Below are positions 14,846 to 25,182 of a stretch of DNA of 64,000 nt, piece after piece. The translations under genes and the position numbers were made by a program. The first letter of the stretch is position 1. Each line of letters starts with the position of its first letter. The notes beneath the pieces are model-generated. The model did no database searches, was not told the DNA's origin, and saw only the letters and a list, made by a program, of their open reading frames with translations. Origin of the DNA: Mycobacterium syngnathidarum (GTDB lineage Bacteria > Actinomycetota > Actinomycetes > Mycobacteriales > Mycobacteriaceae); assembly GCF_001942625.1 (NCBI RefSeq), contig NZ_MLCL01000079.1, positions 1-64,000 on the forward strand. The letters run 5' to 3'.

Positions 14846-16587
14846 TTGGTCTTCCGGTGCGGCTTCCCCGAGCGATCGCGGTAATCCGAACGGCCCTTGT
14901 TCTCGGAACGACCCTTGTACTCGCGGCGCGGACCACGCTCGCCGCGCTCCGGCGTCAGATTGATCAGCATGCCCGAGATCCGGGTGTTCTCCAACGCCTT
15001 GAGTGTCTTGCCGGAAAGCTTCTCCGGAAGCTCCACCAACGAGTAGTCCCCACGAATGGTGATGTGGCCGAACTCGTTGCGGTGCAGACCGCCCTCGTTG
15101 GCGATGGCGCCGACGATGTGCCCGGGACCCACCTTGTGCCGCTTGCCCACCGAGATCCGGTACGTCGCCAGGCCCTCGCGCGGCGGACGCTCCTTGCGCG
15201 GCGGCCGCTCTCCCCGATCGTCACGCTCGCGACGCTTCTCCGGCGGCGGCTCGGTCATCAGGAATTCTTCACCGTTGCGCGACTGCAGGGCCAGCGCAGC
15301 GGCGATATCGGCCATCGGGACGTCGTTTTCGCGCTCGTAGTCCTCGATCAGCCTACGGAACAACTCCAGACCGTCGGCGTTGAGCGAATCGGTGATCGAG
15401 TCACGGAACTTGGCCACCCGCTGCGCATTGACATCGTCGACGCTCGGCAGCTCGGCCTCGATGACCTTGGACCGGGTGTGCTTCTCGATCGCCTTGAGCA
15501 GGTGGCGTTCACGCGGGGTGACGAACAACAGGGCATGCCCGGAACGGCCGGCGCGGCCCGTACGGCCGATGCGATGCACGTACGACTCGGTGTCGTGCGG
15601 GATGTCGTAGTTGACGACGTGCGAGATGCGCTCGACGTCCAAACCGCGGGCAGCCACATCGGTGGCGATCAGGATGTCGATGGTGCCGTCCTTGAGCGCG
15701 GTGATCGTGCGCTCACGCTGGGCCTGATTGATGTCACCGTTGATGGCGGCGGCGGCGAAACCGCGGGCCTTGAGCCGCTCGGCGACCTCCTCGGTGGCCT
15801 GCTTGGTGCGGACGAACACGATCATCGCGTCGCCCTCCTCGACCTCGAGCACCCGCGTCAGCGCATCCAACTTGCGGGCGCCGGCCACCTGGATGAACCG
15901 CTGCGTGATGTTCTCGGCGGTGGCGGTCTTGGCCTTGACCGTGACCTCCACCGGGTCGTGCAGATATTTGGAGGTGATCTTGCGGATGGCCGGCGGCATG
16001 GTGGCCGAGAACAGTGCCACCTGCTTGTACTCCGGGGTGTCGGCGAGGATCCGCTCGACCTCTTCGGCGAACCCCATGGTGAGCATCTCGTCGGCCTCGT
16101 CGAGCACCAGGTAGTCCAGGTTCGACAGATCCAGCGTGCCGCGCTCGAGGTGATCGATCACGCGACCCGGGGTGCCCACCACCACCTGCGCGCCGCGGCG
16201 CAGGCCGGACAACTGCACGGTGTAGGACGCCCCGCCGTAGATCGGCAGCACGTTGATCGCGGGCAGATGCGCGCCGTAACGGCCGAAAGCCTCGGCGACC
16301 TGCAATGCCAGCTCACGGGTCGGCGCCAGCACCAGCGCCTGGGTGTTGCGGCTGGTGGTGTCGATCTTCGAAAGGATCGGGATGGCGAAAGCCGCGGTCT
16401 TGCCGGTACCGGTCTGGGCCAGCCCGACCACGTCGGAGCCTGCCAGCATCGCCGGAATGGTCGCGGCCTGGATCGCCGAGGGCGACTCGTAGCCGACATC
16501 ATTGACTGCCTTCAGCACTGCAGGGTGAATCTGCAGGTCGGCAAACGTTGGGGCGGTCTCCCCCGAATCCGGGTCTGGCGAGGTCAT
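14842..16587 (-). CDS. deaD: DEAD-box RNA helicase
   Basis: A 581-residue ATP-dependent RNA helicase of the CsdA/DeaD group, involved in ribosome assembly and cold adaptation. Motifs in order: Q-motif region SPSAIQ (36-41), AQTGTGKT (57-64), PTRELALQV, DEADEMLTMGF, SAT, ITQRFIQVAG, ATDVAARGLDVERI and HRIGRTGRAG. After residue 370 it has the DbpA-type RNA-binding domain (YRISVGKRHKVGPGHIVGAIANEGGL), flanked by arginine/glutamate-rich low-complexity stretches. It matches Rv1253. TAGACT on the minus strand ends nine bases before the ATG, suggesting a very short leader. The acyltransferase gene follows it in an overlap. Confidence 0.94.
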   Translation of the reverse strand: MTSPDPDSGETAPTFADLQIHPAVLKAVNDVGYESPSAIQAATIPAMLAGSDVVGLAQTGTGKTAAFAIPILSKIDTTSRNTQALVLAPTRELALQVAEAFGRYGAHLPAINVLPIYGGASYTVQLSGLRRGAQVVVGTPGRVIDHLERGTLDLSNLDYLVLDEADEMLTMGFAEEVERILADTPEYKQVALFSATMPPAIRKITSKYLHDPVEVTVKAKTATAENITQRFIQVAGARKLDALTRVLEVEEGDAMIVFVRTKQATEEVAERLKARGFAAAAINGDINQAQRERTITALKDGTIDILIATDVAARGLDVERISHVVNYDIPHDTESYVHRIGRTGRAGRSGHALLFVTPRERHLLKAIEKHTRSKVIEAELPSVDDVNAQRVAKFRDSITDSLNADGLELFRRLIEDYERENDVPMADIAAALALQSRNGEEFLMTEPPPEKRRERDDRGERPPRKERPPREGLATYRISVGKRHKVGPGHIVGAIANEGGLHRNEFGHITIRGDYSLVELPEKLSGKTLKALENTRISGMLINLTPERGERGPRREYKGRSENKGRSDYRDRSGKPHRKTK

Positions 16588-16660
16588 CGGTTCAGAAGTC
16601 TAGTGCCAATCGGCGGCGATCCCGGCCGCGCGCCTGCACAAACCCGCCGCGGGAGCGCGG

Positions 16661-16666
16661 TAGGTT
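16661..16666 (+). promoter_or_regulatory. -10 of lprE
   Basis: TAGGTT ends eight bases before the GTG of lprE, giving a leaderless or nearly leaderless start. Confidence 0.4.
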
Positions 16667-16674
16667 GCCCAACT

Positions 16675-17238
16675 GTGAAACGGGTCGCGATGTTCACCAT
16701 GGCCCCCGGGGCCGTCCTGGCGACCGTGCTCACGCTCGCGGGGTGCGGATCGGGCGATTCCACTGTCTCCAAAACGCCCGGCGCCCGGCCTGGCCCGGCG
16801 CCGACCTCGGTGTCCAAACCAGCCGCGAAGGCGGCGCCCACCTCGGCGCCACCACCGGCCGACCCGTGCGCGGTGAACCTGGCCGCCCCCGAGATCGCGA
16901 AGGCCGTCTCGGAGCTGCCTCGCGACCCGCGCAGCAATCAGGCCTGGAGCCCGGAGCCGCTGGCGGGAAACTACAACGAGTGCGCGCAACTGTCGGCCGT
17001 GATCGTGCGGGCCAACACCAACTCCGAGAACCCCAACACCAGGGCCGTGCTGTTCCACCTCGGCAAGTTCATTCCCACCGGAGTGCCCGACACCTACGGT
17101 TTCAACGGCATCGACAAGACAGCGACCACCGGTGACACCGTGGCACTGCAGTACTCGGGCGGATTCCACGGGCTGGCCAGCACGGTGAAGTTCCGCTGGA
17201 ACGGCGGCGGTGTGGAGTTGATGGGCAACGTGGGCTGA
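16675..17238 (+). CDS. lprE: Lipoprotein LprE
   Basis: A 187-residue lipoprotein anchored in the membrane. The lipobox is LTLAGC with the lipidated Cys at residue 24, preceded by a basic start (VKRVAMF) and hydrophobic core. A proline/alanine/serine linker follows to about residue 62, then a compact domain with DPCAVNLAAPEIAKAVSELPRDPRSNQAWSPEPLAGNYNECAQLS and a conserved VKFRWNGGGVELMGNVG end. Position between deaD and the large nuclease-helicase matches lprE (Rv1252c). The family role is unknown. Two cysteines in the mature domain may form a disulfide. Confidence 0.9.
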   Translation: MKRVAMFTMAPGAVLATVLTLAGCGSGDSTVSKTPGARPGPAPTSVSKPAAKAAPTSAPPPADPCAVNLAAPEIAKAVSELPRDPRSNQAWSPEPLAGNYNECAQLSAVIVRANTNSENPNTRAVLFHLGKFIPTGVPDTYGFNGIDKTATTGDTVALQYSGGFHGLASTVKFRWNGGGVELMGNVG

Positions 17239-17270
17239 TTTGTCGGGCGCGACGCGTCGGTGCCCTCACC

Positions 17271-17276
17271 TACAGT
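17271..17276 (+). promoter_or_regulatory. Leaderless -10 of the nuclease-helicase gene
   Basis: TACAGT ends six bases before the GTG at 17283. No good -35 was found upstream. Confidence 0.45.
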
Positions 17277-17282
17277 GGCAGC

Positions 17283-20200
17283 GTGTTCGTCACCGACGAC
17301 GGCGCGTCGGGTCCGACGGTCATCTACAGCGCCTCGGATCTGGCCGCGGCCGCACGCTGTGAGTACGCCCTGCTGCGCTCCTTCGACGCGCAGCTCGGTC
17401 GTGGCCCGGCGGTGTCGTCCGACGACGAATTGCTGGCCCGCACGGCACAACTCGGCGGTGAACACGAACAGCGCCACCTCGAGGACCTGCGGGTCGAATC
17501 CGAGGTGACGGTGATCGGACGGCCCGCCTACACCATGGCCGGTCTGACGACAGCGGCCGAGGCCACCCTGGACGCGGTGCGACGCCGCGACCCGGTGATC
17601 TACCAGGCCGCGATGTTCGACGGGCGCTTCGCCGGGTTCGCCGATTTCCTGATCTGGGACGGTGAGCGCTACCGGTTGCGGGACACCAAACTGTCCCGTT
17701 CGGTGAAGGTGGAGGCGCTGCTGCAGCTGGCTGCCTACGCCGACGTGCTTTCGCGTGCCGGCGTCCCGGTCGCCGACGAGGTCGACCTGGTCCTGGGAGA
17801 CGGGGCGATGTCCAGCTACCGCATCGACGAACTGCTGGCGGTATACCGGCCGCGGCGCGCCGCACTGCAGGAACTGCTCGACGGTCACCTCTCCGGCGAG
17901 ACCGCGGTGTGCTGGACCGACGACACGGTGCGGGCCTGTTTCGGCTGCAGCGAATGCGAGCAGCAGATCCGGGCCACCGACGACCTGTTCCTGGTGGCCG
18001 GCATGCGGGCCAGCCAGCGCGCCCGGCTCATCGAGGCCGGCGTCACCACCAGGCAGCAACTGGCCGGTCGCACCGATCCGGTGCCCGGGTTGGCCCAGCG
18101 CACCCTGACCGCGCTGCGGGGCCAAGCCCGCCTGCAGGTGACGCCGCAGCCGGATGGCAAGCCGCCCTATGAGGTCGTCGATCCGCAGCCGCTGATGCTG
18201 CTGCCGGACCCGGACAAGGGCGATCTTTTCTTCGACTACGAAGGCGACCCGTTGTGGACGGCCAACGGCCAGGACTGGGGCCTGGAATACCTGTGGGGAG
18301 TGCTGGGCGCCGAAGGCCACTTCCAGCCGTTGTGGGCACACGACCGGGCCGGCGAACGCCAGGTACTCATCGATTTCCTGGAACTGGTCCGCAAGCGGCG
18401 CAAGCGTTTTCCGAAGATGCACATCTACCACTACGCGCCCTATGAGCGCAGCACCCTGCTGCGGCTGGCCGGCCGCTACGGAGTGGGCGAGAACGATGTG
18501 GACGACCTGCTGCGCAACGGCATCCTTGTCGACCTGCTTCCGTTGGTACGCAAGAGCATTCGCGTGGGCACCGAGAACTACAGCATCAAATCGCTGGAAC
18601 CGCTGTACATGGGCAACGAACTGCGCGACGGCGAGGTCACCAAGGCCACCGATTCGATCACCGAATATGCCCGTTTCTGCGCGCTACGCGATGCCGGTCA
18701 CCACGAAGCGGCCGCCACGGTGCTCAAGGAGATCGAGGACTACAACCGCTACGACTGCCGGTCCACTCATCGGTTGCGGGACTGGCTGATCAACCGCGCG
18801 TTCGAGGCCGAGGTGCCACCGCGCGGGCCGCAACCGGTGCGCGACGGCGGACCGATCGAGGAGGCCGACGCGGTCGACCGCAAGCTGCTGCGCTTCGCCG
18901 GTGACGGTGTGGACCCTCGAACAGATGAGCAGCAGGCGGTGGCGCTCATCGCCGCCGCCCGCGGATTCCACAAACGCGAGGACAAACCGTTCTGGTGGGG
19001 CCATTTCGACCGGCTCAACAATCCCGTCGACGAATGGGCGGACAGCACAGGAGTTTTCGTCGCCGAACAGGCAGAGGTCGTCAATGACTGGCACACCCCG
19101 CCGCGGGCCCGCAAACCACAGCGGCAGGTCCGGCTGACCGGCGCCATCGACGCCGGAGAACTGGGTAACGAGGTGTATGCGCTCTACACCCCGCCGGCGC
19201 CCGCGGGCCTGTCCGACGATCCGGACCGTCGCGGCTTCGGTAGCGCCACCGTCATCGGCTGCGACAACCCGGAGGCACCCACCGAGGTGCTGATCACCGA
19301 ACGCCAACCCAAAGACGCTGGCACCTTCATTCAGGTGCCGTTCGCGCTGACCCCCGGGCCACCGATCAACACCCGGCCGCTGCAGGTGTCCATCGACAGC
19401 ACGGCGGCCACCGTGTGCGCCGGCCTGCCGGCGCTACCCGCCGACGCGGTGACCGATGTGCTGTTGCGCCGCCCGCCGCGCACCATCAGCGGCCTGCCAC
19501 TGCCCCGCAACGGTGACACCGCCGCCGATATCACCGCGGCACTGCTGGATCTGGATTGCTCGTATATCGCGGTGCACGGTCCGCCCGGCACCGGTAAGAC
19601 CTACACCTCAGCGCAGATCATCGCCCGGCTGGCCAATGAACATCGTTGGCGCATCGGCATTGTCGCGCAATCCCACGCGGTGATCGAACATCTTTTGGAG
19701 CAGGTGCTCGACTCTGGCGTGGAGGCCGCCAGCGTGGCCAAGAAGCGCAAAGGCACTGACCCGCGGTGGACCGCGATCAACGAGAACGCCTATGCCGCTT
19801 TCATCGCCGATCATCCCGGCTGTGTGATCGGTGGCACCGCATGGGATTTCGCGAACGAGGCGCGGGTACCGCGACAGTGCCTCGATCTGTTGGTGATCGA
19901 AGAGGCCGGCCAGTTCAACCTGGCCAACACGATCGCGGTGGCCCCGGCCGCGCGTAATCTGCTGCTGCTGGGCGACCCTCAGCAGTTGCCCCAGGTCTGC
20001 CAGGGCACCCATCCGGCACCGGTCGACGACTCCGCATTGGGCTGGCTGGTCGAGGGTGCGCACACGCTGCCGGCCGACCGCGGTTACTTTCTGGACTGCT
20101 CGTTCCGGATGCATCCGGCCGTGTGCGGCCCGGTGTCCCGACTGTCCTATGACGGCCGGCTGCAGTCACACGAAAAGGTCAGCGCGGCACGCCAACTCGA

Positions 20201-20708
20201 CGGTATCGAGCCCGGAGTGCGGGTACTCGAGGTCGCCCACCTCGGCAATTCGACCGACAGCCCCGAAGAGGCCGCCGCCATCGTCGCGGCCATCACCGGC
20301 CTGCTCGACACCACCTGGTCCGACGAACACGGCAGCACACCCCTGGGGCAGGAGCACTTCCTGGTGGTGACCCCCTACAACGCCCAGGTGACCACGGTGC
20401 GTCGAGCCCTCGACGCGGCGGGCCTGACCGAGGTGCAGGCCGGCACCGTGGACAAGTTCCAGGGCAGACAAGCACCCGTCGTGTTCGTGTCGATGACGGC
20501 ATCCTCGGCCGCCGATGTGCCCCGTGGGATCGGATTCCTACTGAACCGCAACCGGCTCAACGTGGCGATCAGCCGGGCCAAATACGTCGCCTTCATCGTG
20601 CGCTCACCGCAGCTCACCGACTATCTGCCGGCCCAGCCCAACAGCCTGATCGCGCTCGGCGCGTTCCTGGCCCTGACCGATCCTGTGATACACCCAACCG
20701 GTGACTGA
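17283..20708 (+). CDS. TM0106-type RecB-like nuclease fused to SF1 DNA helicase
   Basis: A 1141-residue DNA-processing protein. The N-terminal third is a RecB-family PD-(D/E)XK nuclease (FADFLIWDGERYRLRDTKLSRSVKVEALLQLAAYADVL), with a CFGCSEC cysteine cluster after it that could bind metal or Fe-S. Residues about 315-510 look like a DEDD/RNase H-like exonuclease (LFFDYEGDP, HIYHYAPYERSTLLRL, DYNRYDCRSTHRLRDWL). The C-terminal part is an SF1 Dna2/UPF1-like helicase: Walker A GPPGTGKT (766-773), VIEEAGQ (about 871-877), FLVVTPYNAQV, VDKFQGRQAPVVFVSMT and RLNVAISRAK. It matches Rv1251c. A role in DNA end processing or repair is likely but unproven. Its end overlaps the next gene by eight bases. 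Confidence 0.9.
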   Translation: MFVTDDGASGPTVIYSASDLAAAARCEYALLRSFDAQLGRGPAVSSDDELLARTAQLGGEHEQRHLEDLRVESEVTVIGRPAYTMAGLTTAAEATLDAVRRRDPVIYQAAMFDGRFAGFADFLIWDGERYRLRDTKLSRSVKVEALLQLAAYADVLSRAGVPVADEVDLVLGDGAMSSYRIDELLAVYRPRRAALQELLDGHLSGETAVCWTDDTVRACFGCSECEQQIRATDDLFLVAGMRASQRARLIEAGVTTRQQLAGRTDPVPGLAQRTLTALRGQARLQVTPQPDGKPPYEVVDPQPLMLLPDPDKGDLFFDYEGDPLWTANGQDWGLEYLWGVLGAEGHFQPLWAHDRAGERQVLIDFLELVRKRRKRFPKMHIYHYAPYERSTLLRLAGRYGVGENDVDDLLRNGILVDLLPLVRKSIRVGTENYSIKSLEPLYMGNELRDGEVTKATDSITEYARFCALRDAGHHEAAATVLKEIEDYNRYDCRSTHRLRDWLINRAFEAEVPPRGPQPVRDGGPIEEADAVDRKLLRFAGDGVDPRTDEQQAVALIAAARGFHKREDKPFWWGHFDRLNNPVDEWADSTGVFVAEQAEVVNDWHTPPRARKPQRQVRLTGAIDAGELGNEVYALYTPPAPAGLSDDPDRRGFGSATVIGCDNPEAPTEVLITERQPKDAGTFIQVPFALTPGPPINTRPLQVSIDSTAATVCAGLPALPADAVTDVLLRRPPRTISGLPLPRNGDTAADITAALLDLDCSYIAVHGPPGTGKTYTSAQIIARLANEHRWRIGIVAQSHAVIEHLLEQVLDSGVEAASVAKKRKGTDPRWTAINENAYAAFIADHPGCVIGGTAWDFANEARVPRQCLDLLVIEEAGQFNLANTIAVAPAARNLLLLGDPQQLPQVCQGTHPAPVDDSALGWLVEGAHTLPADRGYFLDCSFRMHPAVCGPVSRLSYDGRLQSHEKVSAARQLDGIEPGVRVLEVAHLGNSTDSPEEAAAIVAAITGLLDTTWSDEHGSTPLGQEHFLVVTPYNAQVTTVRRALDAAGLTEVQAGTVDKFQGRQAPVVFVSMTASSAADVPRGIGFLLNRNRLNVAISRAKYVAFIVRSPQLTDYLPAQPNSLIALGAFLALTDPVIHPTGD

Positions 20709-22065
20709 AACGCTTACCGAAACGCTTGCCGGGATCGTCGGTGCCGGGTATGTCACCACCGATCCCGACGTGTTGGACGGCCGCTGCGTCGACCACACCG
20801 GGCGATACCGCGGACACGCCACGGCGCTGGTCCGCCCCGGCACCGCCGACGAGGTGGCGGCGGTGCTGCGGGCCTGTCGCGACGCGGGAGCATGCGTGAC
20901 GGTGCAGGGCGGCCGCACTTCGCTGGTGGCCGGCACGGTGCCCGAGAACGACGACATCCTGCTGTCCACCGAGCGGCTCACCGAGATCGGCGCCGTCGAC
21001 ACCGTCGAGCGCCGGATCAGCGCCGGCGCCGGAACTCCCCTGGCCGCGGTGCAGCGGGCCGCGACGGCGGCCGGCCTCGTGTTCGGAGTGGACCTGGCGG
21101 CGCGGGAATCGGCCACGGTGGGCGGCATGGCCTCCACCAACGCCGGCGGGCTGCGCACCGTGCGCTACGGAAACATGGGCGAGCAGGTGCTGGGCCTGGA
21201 CATCGCGCTTCCCGACGGATCGGTCGTGCACCGGCACAGCCGGGTACGCAGCGACAACACCGGCTACGACTTGGCCGCCCTGTTCGTCGGCGCGGAGGGC
21301 ACACTCGGGGTGATCACCGCCCTGGATCTGCGGCTGCACCCCATCCCGACCCACCGGGTCACGGCCATCTGCGGGTTCGCCGATCTCGACGCACTGGTCA
21401 GGGCGGGCCGGACCTTCCGTGATCTCGACGGCATCGCCGCCCTGGAGTTGATCGACGCCCGGGCCAGCGCACTGACCGCCGAGCACCTCGGTGTGGCCGC
21501 ACCGGTCGAGGGCGCCTGGCAGCTGCTGATCGAACTGGCCGCCGACAGCGACCAGACCGAACGCCTGGCCGACGCACTTGAGGGCGTCGAGCTGTGCGGC
21601 GAACCCGCCGTCGGGGTCGACGCAACCGCCCAGCAGCGGTTGTGGCAGGTGCGAGAATCGGTGGCCGAGGTACTCGGATTGTTCGGCCCGCCACTGAAAT
21701 TCGATGTCTCGCTGCCGCTGTCGGCGATTCAGGGTTTCGCCGACGCAGCCGCCGAGTTGATCGCCGGCCATGCGCCGGAAGCGATCCCGGTGCTGTTCGG
21801 CCACATCGGCGAAGGAAACCTGCACCTGAACGTGCTGCGTTGCTCGGCCGGAGCCGAAGCCGCGCTCTACACCGCGATGATGACGCTGATCGCCGAGCAC
21901 GGCGGCAATGTCAGCTCCGAACACGGTGTCGGATCACGCAAACGCGACTACCTGGCGATGTCACGCACCGAGGCCGACATCGCGGCCATGCGCACGGTCA
22001 AGGCCGCGTTCGATCCGGACGGCTACCTCAATCGCGCGGTGCTGTTTGGTCGTGATCGGCCATGA
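20701..22065 (+). CDS. FAD-linked oxidase, D-2-hydroxyacid dehydrogenase type
   Basis: A 454-residue PCMH-type flavoprotein. The FAD domain has [60 protein letters not shown] and [19 protein letters not shown]. The cap domain carries [14 protein letters not shown] (near 367-380) and [19 protein letters not shown], the metal and substrate motifs of D-2-hydroxyglutarate/D-lactate dehydrogenases. D-2-hydroxyglutarate would be an attractive substrate, but no residue here proves it. The GTG start lies within the end of the nuclease-helicase gene, so the two are co-translated. It ends 38 bases inside the convergent MFS gene. Confidence 0.87.
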   Translation: MTETLTETLAGIVGAGYVTTDPDVLDGRCVDHTGRYRGHATALVRPGTADEVAAVLRACRDAGACVTVQGGRTSLVAGTVPENDDILLSTERLTEIGAVDTVERRISAGAGTPLAAVQRAATAAGLVFGVDLAARESATVGGMASTNAGGLRTVRYGNMGEQVLGLDIALPDGSVVHRHSRVRSDNTGYDLAALFVGAEGTLGVITALDLRLHPIPTHRVTAICGFADLDALVRAGRTFRDLDGIAALELIDARASALTAEHLGVAAPVEGAWQLLIELAADSDQTERLADALEGVELCGEPAVGVDATAQQRLWQVRESVAEVLGLFGPPLKFDVSLPLSAIQGFADAAAELIAGHAPEAIPVLFGHIGEGNLHLNVLRCSAGAEAALYTAMMTLIAEHGGNVSSEHGVGSRKRDYLAMSRTEADIAAMRTVKAAFDPDGYLNRAVLFGRDRP

Positions 22066-23677
22066 ACTCGGCATAGAGGTTTTCCCACGGCGGAGCGCGG
22101 AACACATCGGTGGCCGCCTCGTCGTCCACTGCGTCGCCGTTCCCGTCATGGTGCACCGTGAACTCGACGTAGTCGTCGTCATCGTCATCCCGGGGATCCA
22201 GATAGGGCTCGGGATTCGGTGCGAAAGTGGGCTCGGCATCGAAACCGAGCAGGAACAGCGCGGCCACCACACCGAACAGCGCGACGAACGCGGGCAACAG
22301 CATCGCCTGCGACATCGCCGCAGCGAACGGCGCATGCAGGAACTCGGGCAGTTCGGCGACCGCCCCCTCACCGCGGGGCGCGGCGCTTGCCGCCCCCGGC
22401 ATCTCGGCACCGATCCGCGATGTCATGTACGCCGCGATCCCTGCACTGCCGAGCACCGACCCGACCTGGCGGGTGGCGTTGTACACGCCAGAACCGGCCC
22501 CGGCCAGATCCGGCGGGAGGTTACGCGTCGCGGTCGCCGCCAGCGGGGACCAGATGAACGCCATGCCGATGCCCATCACCAACTGCGGCAGCAGCAGGCG
22601 CCAGATCGCCGTCGTCGGCGTCATCTCGACGGCCAGCCAGGTCAACCCGATCGCCATGGCCGAGAAGCCGAAGCCGATCACGGGCGTGGGATGGGTCCGG
22701 TCCACGATGCGGCCCACCACCGGAGCCAGCACGCCGCTGGCGATCGCGGTCGGCGCCGTCAACAGCGCCGCCCGGATCGGCGACAGCCCGCAGACGGTCT
22801 GGGCATAGAACATCAGCGGCAGGATCATCGCCGTCACGGCGAACCCGATCGTCGCGACACCCAGGTTGGCCAAACTGAAGTCGCGGTCTTTGAAGATCCG
22901 CAGCGGGATCAACGGCTCGGCGGTGTTCACCGCCTGCCAGCACACGAAACCCACCATCACCGCGATGCCGACCGCACCGGTGGCCCACACCCACGGCGCC
23001 CAATGCCGCGACTGCCCCTCCTGCAGCGCGAACACGATCAAGAACATGCCGATACCGGACAACACCACGCCCAGCACGTCGAACCGGTGCGGCTGAGTCG
23101 GCAACACCGGGACGAGCCACACCGCCAGCGCCAGGCCCAGGATTCCGATCGGCACATTGACGAAGAAGATCCACTGCCACCCCAGTCCCCCGACCAGTAC
23201 GCCACCGGCCAACGGGCCGACCAAGGTCGCCACGCCTGCGGTCGCACCCCACACGCTCATCGCCACCCCGCGCCGCTCCGGCGGGAAGATGCGGGTGATC
23301 GTCGACAAGGTTTGCGGCGTCAGCAATGCTGCACCGATGCCCTGCACCACGCGGGCCGCGATGAGCATCTCGATGCTTCCGGCCAGACCGCACCACAGCG
23401 AAGCCCCGGTGAACACGGTCAGGCCGGCCAGATACAGATTCTTGGGTCCGTAGACATCGCCGAGCCGGCCCGCGACGAGCAGCGGCACCGCGTAGGCGAG
23501 CAGGTATGCGCTGGTCACCCAGATCACACCGTCGTAGTCGGCACCGAGCTGGTCCATGATCGTCGGGTTGGCGACCGCGACGATCGTCGCGTCGACCAAG
23601 ATCATGAAGAAGCCGACCATCATGGCCCACAGCGCGTTCCACGGGCTGGGGGTACGGGCGTTCGGCGCTGGAGACAT
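22028..23677 (-). CDS. DHA2-family MFS drug transporter with acidic tail
   Basis: A 549-residue, 14-segment major facilitator of the DHA2 (EmrB/QacA) group, probably exporting drugs with proton antiport. Motifs include [23 protein letters not shown] near the N-terminus, [48 protein letters not shown] and motif C in [35 protein letters not shown]. After the last membrane segment there is a 70-residue cytoplasmic tail with six consecutive aspartates ([13 protein letters not shown]). It corresponds by position to Rv1250. No clear promoter was found. The gene overlaps the convergent FAD oxidase by 38 bases. Confidence 0.9.
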   Translation of the reverse strand: MSPAPNARTPSPWNALWAMMVGFFMILVDATIVAVANPTIMDQLGADYDGVIWVTSAYLLAYAVPLLVAGRLGDVYGPKNLYLAGLTVFTGASLWCGLAGSIEMLIAARVVQGIGAALLTPQTLSTITRIFPPERRGVAMSVWGATAGVATLVGPLAGGVLVGGLGWQWIFFVNVPIGILGLALAVWLVPVLPTQPHRFDVLGVVLSGIGMFLIVFALQEGQSRHWAPWVWATGAVGIAVMVGFVCWQAVNTAEPLIPLRIFKDRDFSLANLGVATIGFAVTAMILPLMFYAQTVCGLSPIRAALLTAPTAIASGVLAPVVGRIVDRTHPTPVIGFGFSAMAIGLTWLAVEMTPTTAIWRLLLPQLVMGIGMAFIWSPLAATATRNLPPDLAGAGSGVYNATRQVGSVLGSAGIAAYMTSRIGAEMPGAASAAPRGEGAVAELPEFLHAPFAAAMSQAMLLPAFVALFGVVAALFLLGFDAEPTFAPNPEPYLDPRDDDDDDYVEFTVHHDGNGDAVDDEAATDVFRAPPWENLYAEFMADHDQTAPRD

Positions 23678-23755
23678 GTCGATGTGGGGTGTTGGGCCTC
23701 GGGTCCGACCTAGTTGGGTTGTTGGCGGGCCCAGCCGACGCTACCCGGGACCAGG

Positions 23756-25042
23756 TCAGGCTGGCTCGACAACCGCCTCGGAAACGATGTCGAGCGCGTC
23801 GCCTGGGTATTCGCTCGAATCGTCGTCGTCGTTACGCCGGCCGACCAACAGCAGCGCCACCAAGGCAACGGCCATGCCCACCGTCATCACCCACGACAAC
23901 GCCAGCGCCCCGTTGCCCAGCGCCCCGATCGCGGGCGCCACCGCCGCCCCGAGCCCGAACTGGGCGGCTCCCAGTAGCGCGGCCGCCGTTCCGGCCGCAT
24001 CGGGATGACGCGACAATGCGACCGCCGGGGCGTTGGGAAGCACCAGGCCCATCCCGGCCAGGATCGCCAGCACCGGCACGACGAATGCGGACAGCCCGCC
24101 CACATGCGCGACGGTCACCGCCACGAACACGACGCCGGCCAGCGCCGACCAGCTCAGCGCCGCCACCGTGATGGCCTGCGGCGAGCACCGGCGCAGCAGC
24201 ACAACGTTGAACTGGGTGGAGCCGATCAGCGCGATCGCGCCCGCGGCGAACACCAGCGCGAACGCCTGCTGGTCCAGACCGTAGCGGCCCTGCAGGACGA
24301 ACGGCGCCGCCGAGATGTAGGCGAACAATCCGGACATGCCCAACGCGGCCACCAGCACCAGGATCACGAAACGCGAGTCACGCAACAGCTCGATGTAGGT
24401 GCCGACGATGCCGCGCACCGCCAGCGGACGCCGGTGCGACACCGGCAGCGTCTCGGGCAGGGCCAGCGCGGCCATCACCAACAGTCCGCCGGCCACCACG
24501 ACCAGAGCGACGAACACCCAGTGCCAGGATCCGTGCAACAGCACCGCCGCCCCCAGCGACGGGGCCAACACCGGGGCCACCCCGAGCACCAGCATCAACC
24601 GCGACATCACCGTGGCCGCCACCGTGCCGCTGAACAGATCACCGACCACGGCGATGGCGACCACCGAAGCGGCCGCCGCCCCCATGCCCTGCAGTGCGCG
24701 TGCCAATCCGAGAACCGCGATGTCGGGGGCCAGGACACACAGCACCGAGGCCACCATGTGCAGCACGATGCCCGCGATCAAGGGGCGCCGCCGGCCCAGC
24801 GAGTCCGACAGGGGCCCGACGATGAGTTGCCCGAGGGCCAGGCCGGCCAGGGTGCCGGTGAGCGTCAATTGCGATACCGAGGAGGACACCGACAGCTCGT
24901 CGGCGATCCGCGGCAACGCAGGCAGATACATGTCGATGGTCAACGGACCCAGCGCCACCAACGCGCCCAGCACCAGAATCATCCGGAGCCGGCTCGGCGG
25001 CCCTACCGATGTCTGCTGGTCCACGTCGGGCGATGATGCCAT
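23756..25042 (-). CDS. Bcr/CflA-family MFS drug transporter
   Basis: A 428-residue, 12-segment transporter of the Bcr/CflA subfamily, with LGPLTIDMYLPALPRIADELSVSSSVSQLTLTGTLAGLALGQLIVGPLSDSLGRRRPLI near the N-terminus and RALQGMGAAAASVVAIAVVGDLF after it. These pumps export bicyclomycin, chloramphenicol or similar small molecules. The ATG at 25042 is preferred; an in-frame ATG 13 codons earlier lacks a ribosome site. The C-terminus ends in an acidic tail with four aspartates (RRNDDDDSSEYPGD), like the neighbouring transporter. It seems to be an extra gene relative to the M. tuberculosis order. Confidence 0.87.
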   Translation of the reverse strand: MASSPDVDQQTSVGPPSRLRMILVLGALVALGPLTIDMYLPALPRIADELSVSSSVSQLTLTGTLAGLALGQLIVGPLSDSLGRRRPLIAGIVLHMVASVLCVLAPDIAVLGLARALQGMGAAAASVVAIAVVGDLFSGTVAATVMSRLMLVLGVAPVLAPSLGAAVLLHGSWHWVFVALVVVAGGLLVMAALALPETLPVSHRRPLAVRGIVGTYIELLRDSRFVILVLVAALGMSGLFAYISAAPFVLQGRYGLDQQAFALVFAAGAIALIGSTQFNVVLLRRCSPQAITVAALSWSALAGVVFVAVTVAHVGGLSAFVVPVLAILAGMGLVLPNAPAVALSRHPDAAGTAAALLGAAQFGLGAAVAPAIGALGNGALALSWVMTVGMAVALVALLLVGRRNDDDDSSEYPGDALDIVSEAVVEPA

Positions 25043-25182
25043 GAAGATGAACAGCCTCACATTCGAGTTTTTTCTTCCCATTTGCTGTACGCAGTGACCG
25101 CGGTCACCCTCGGGCACCCGCGGCGGGTCGCCGTTCGTTAGCCTGACAACCAACGATGGGTTCACACCTGGGAGGCCCCGAA

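Noticed and set aside
21908..23713. 601-codon open frame on the plus strand
   Set aside because: Antisense to the DHA2 transporter, made of His/Arg/Gln-rich low-complexity sequence.
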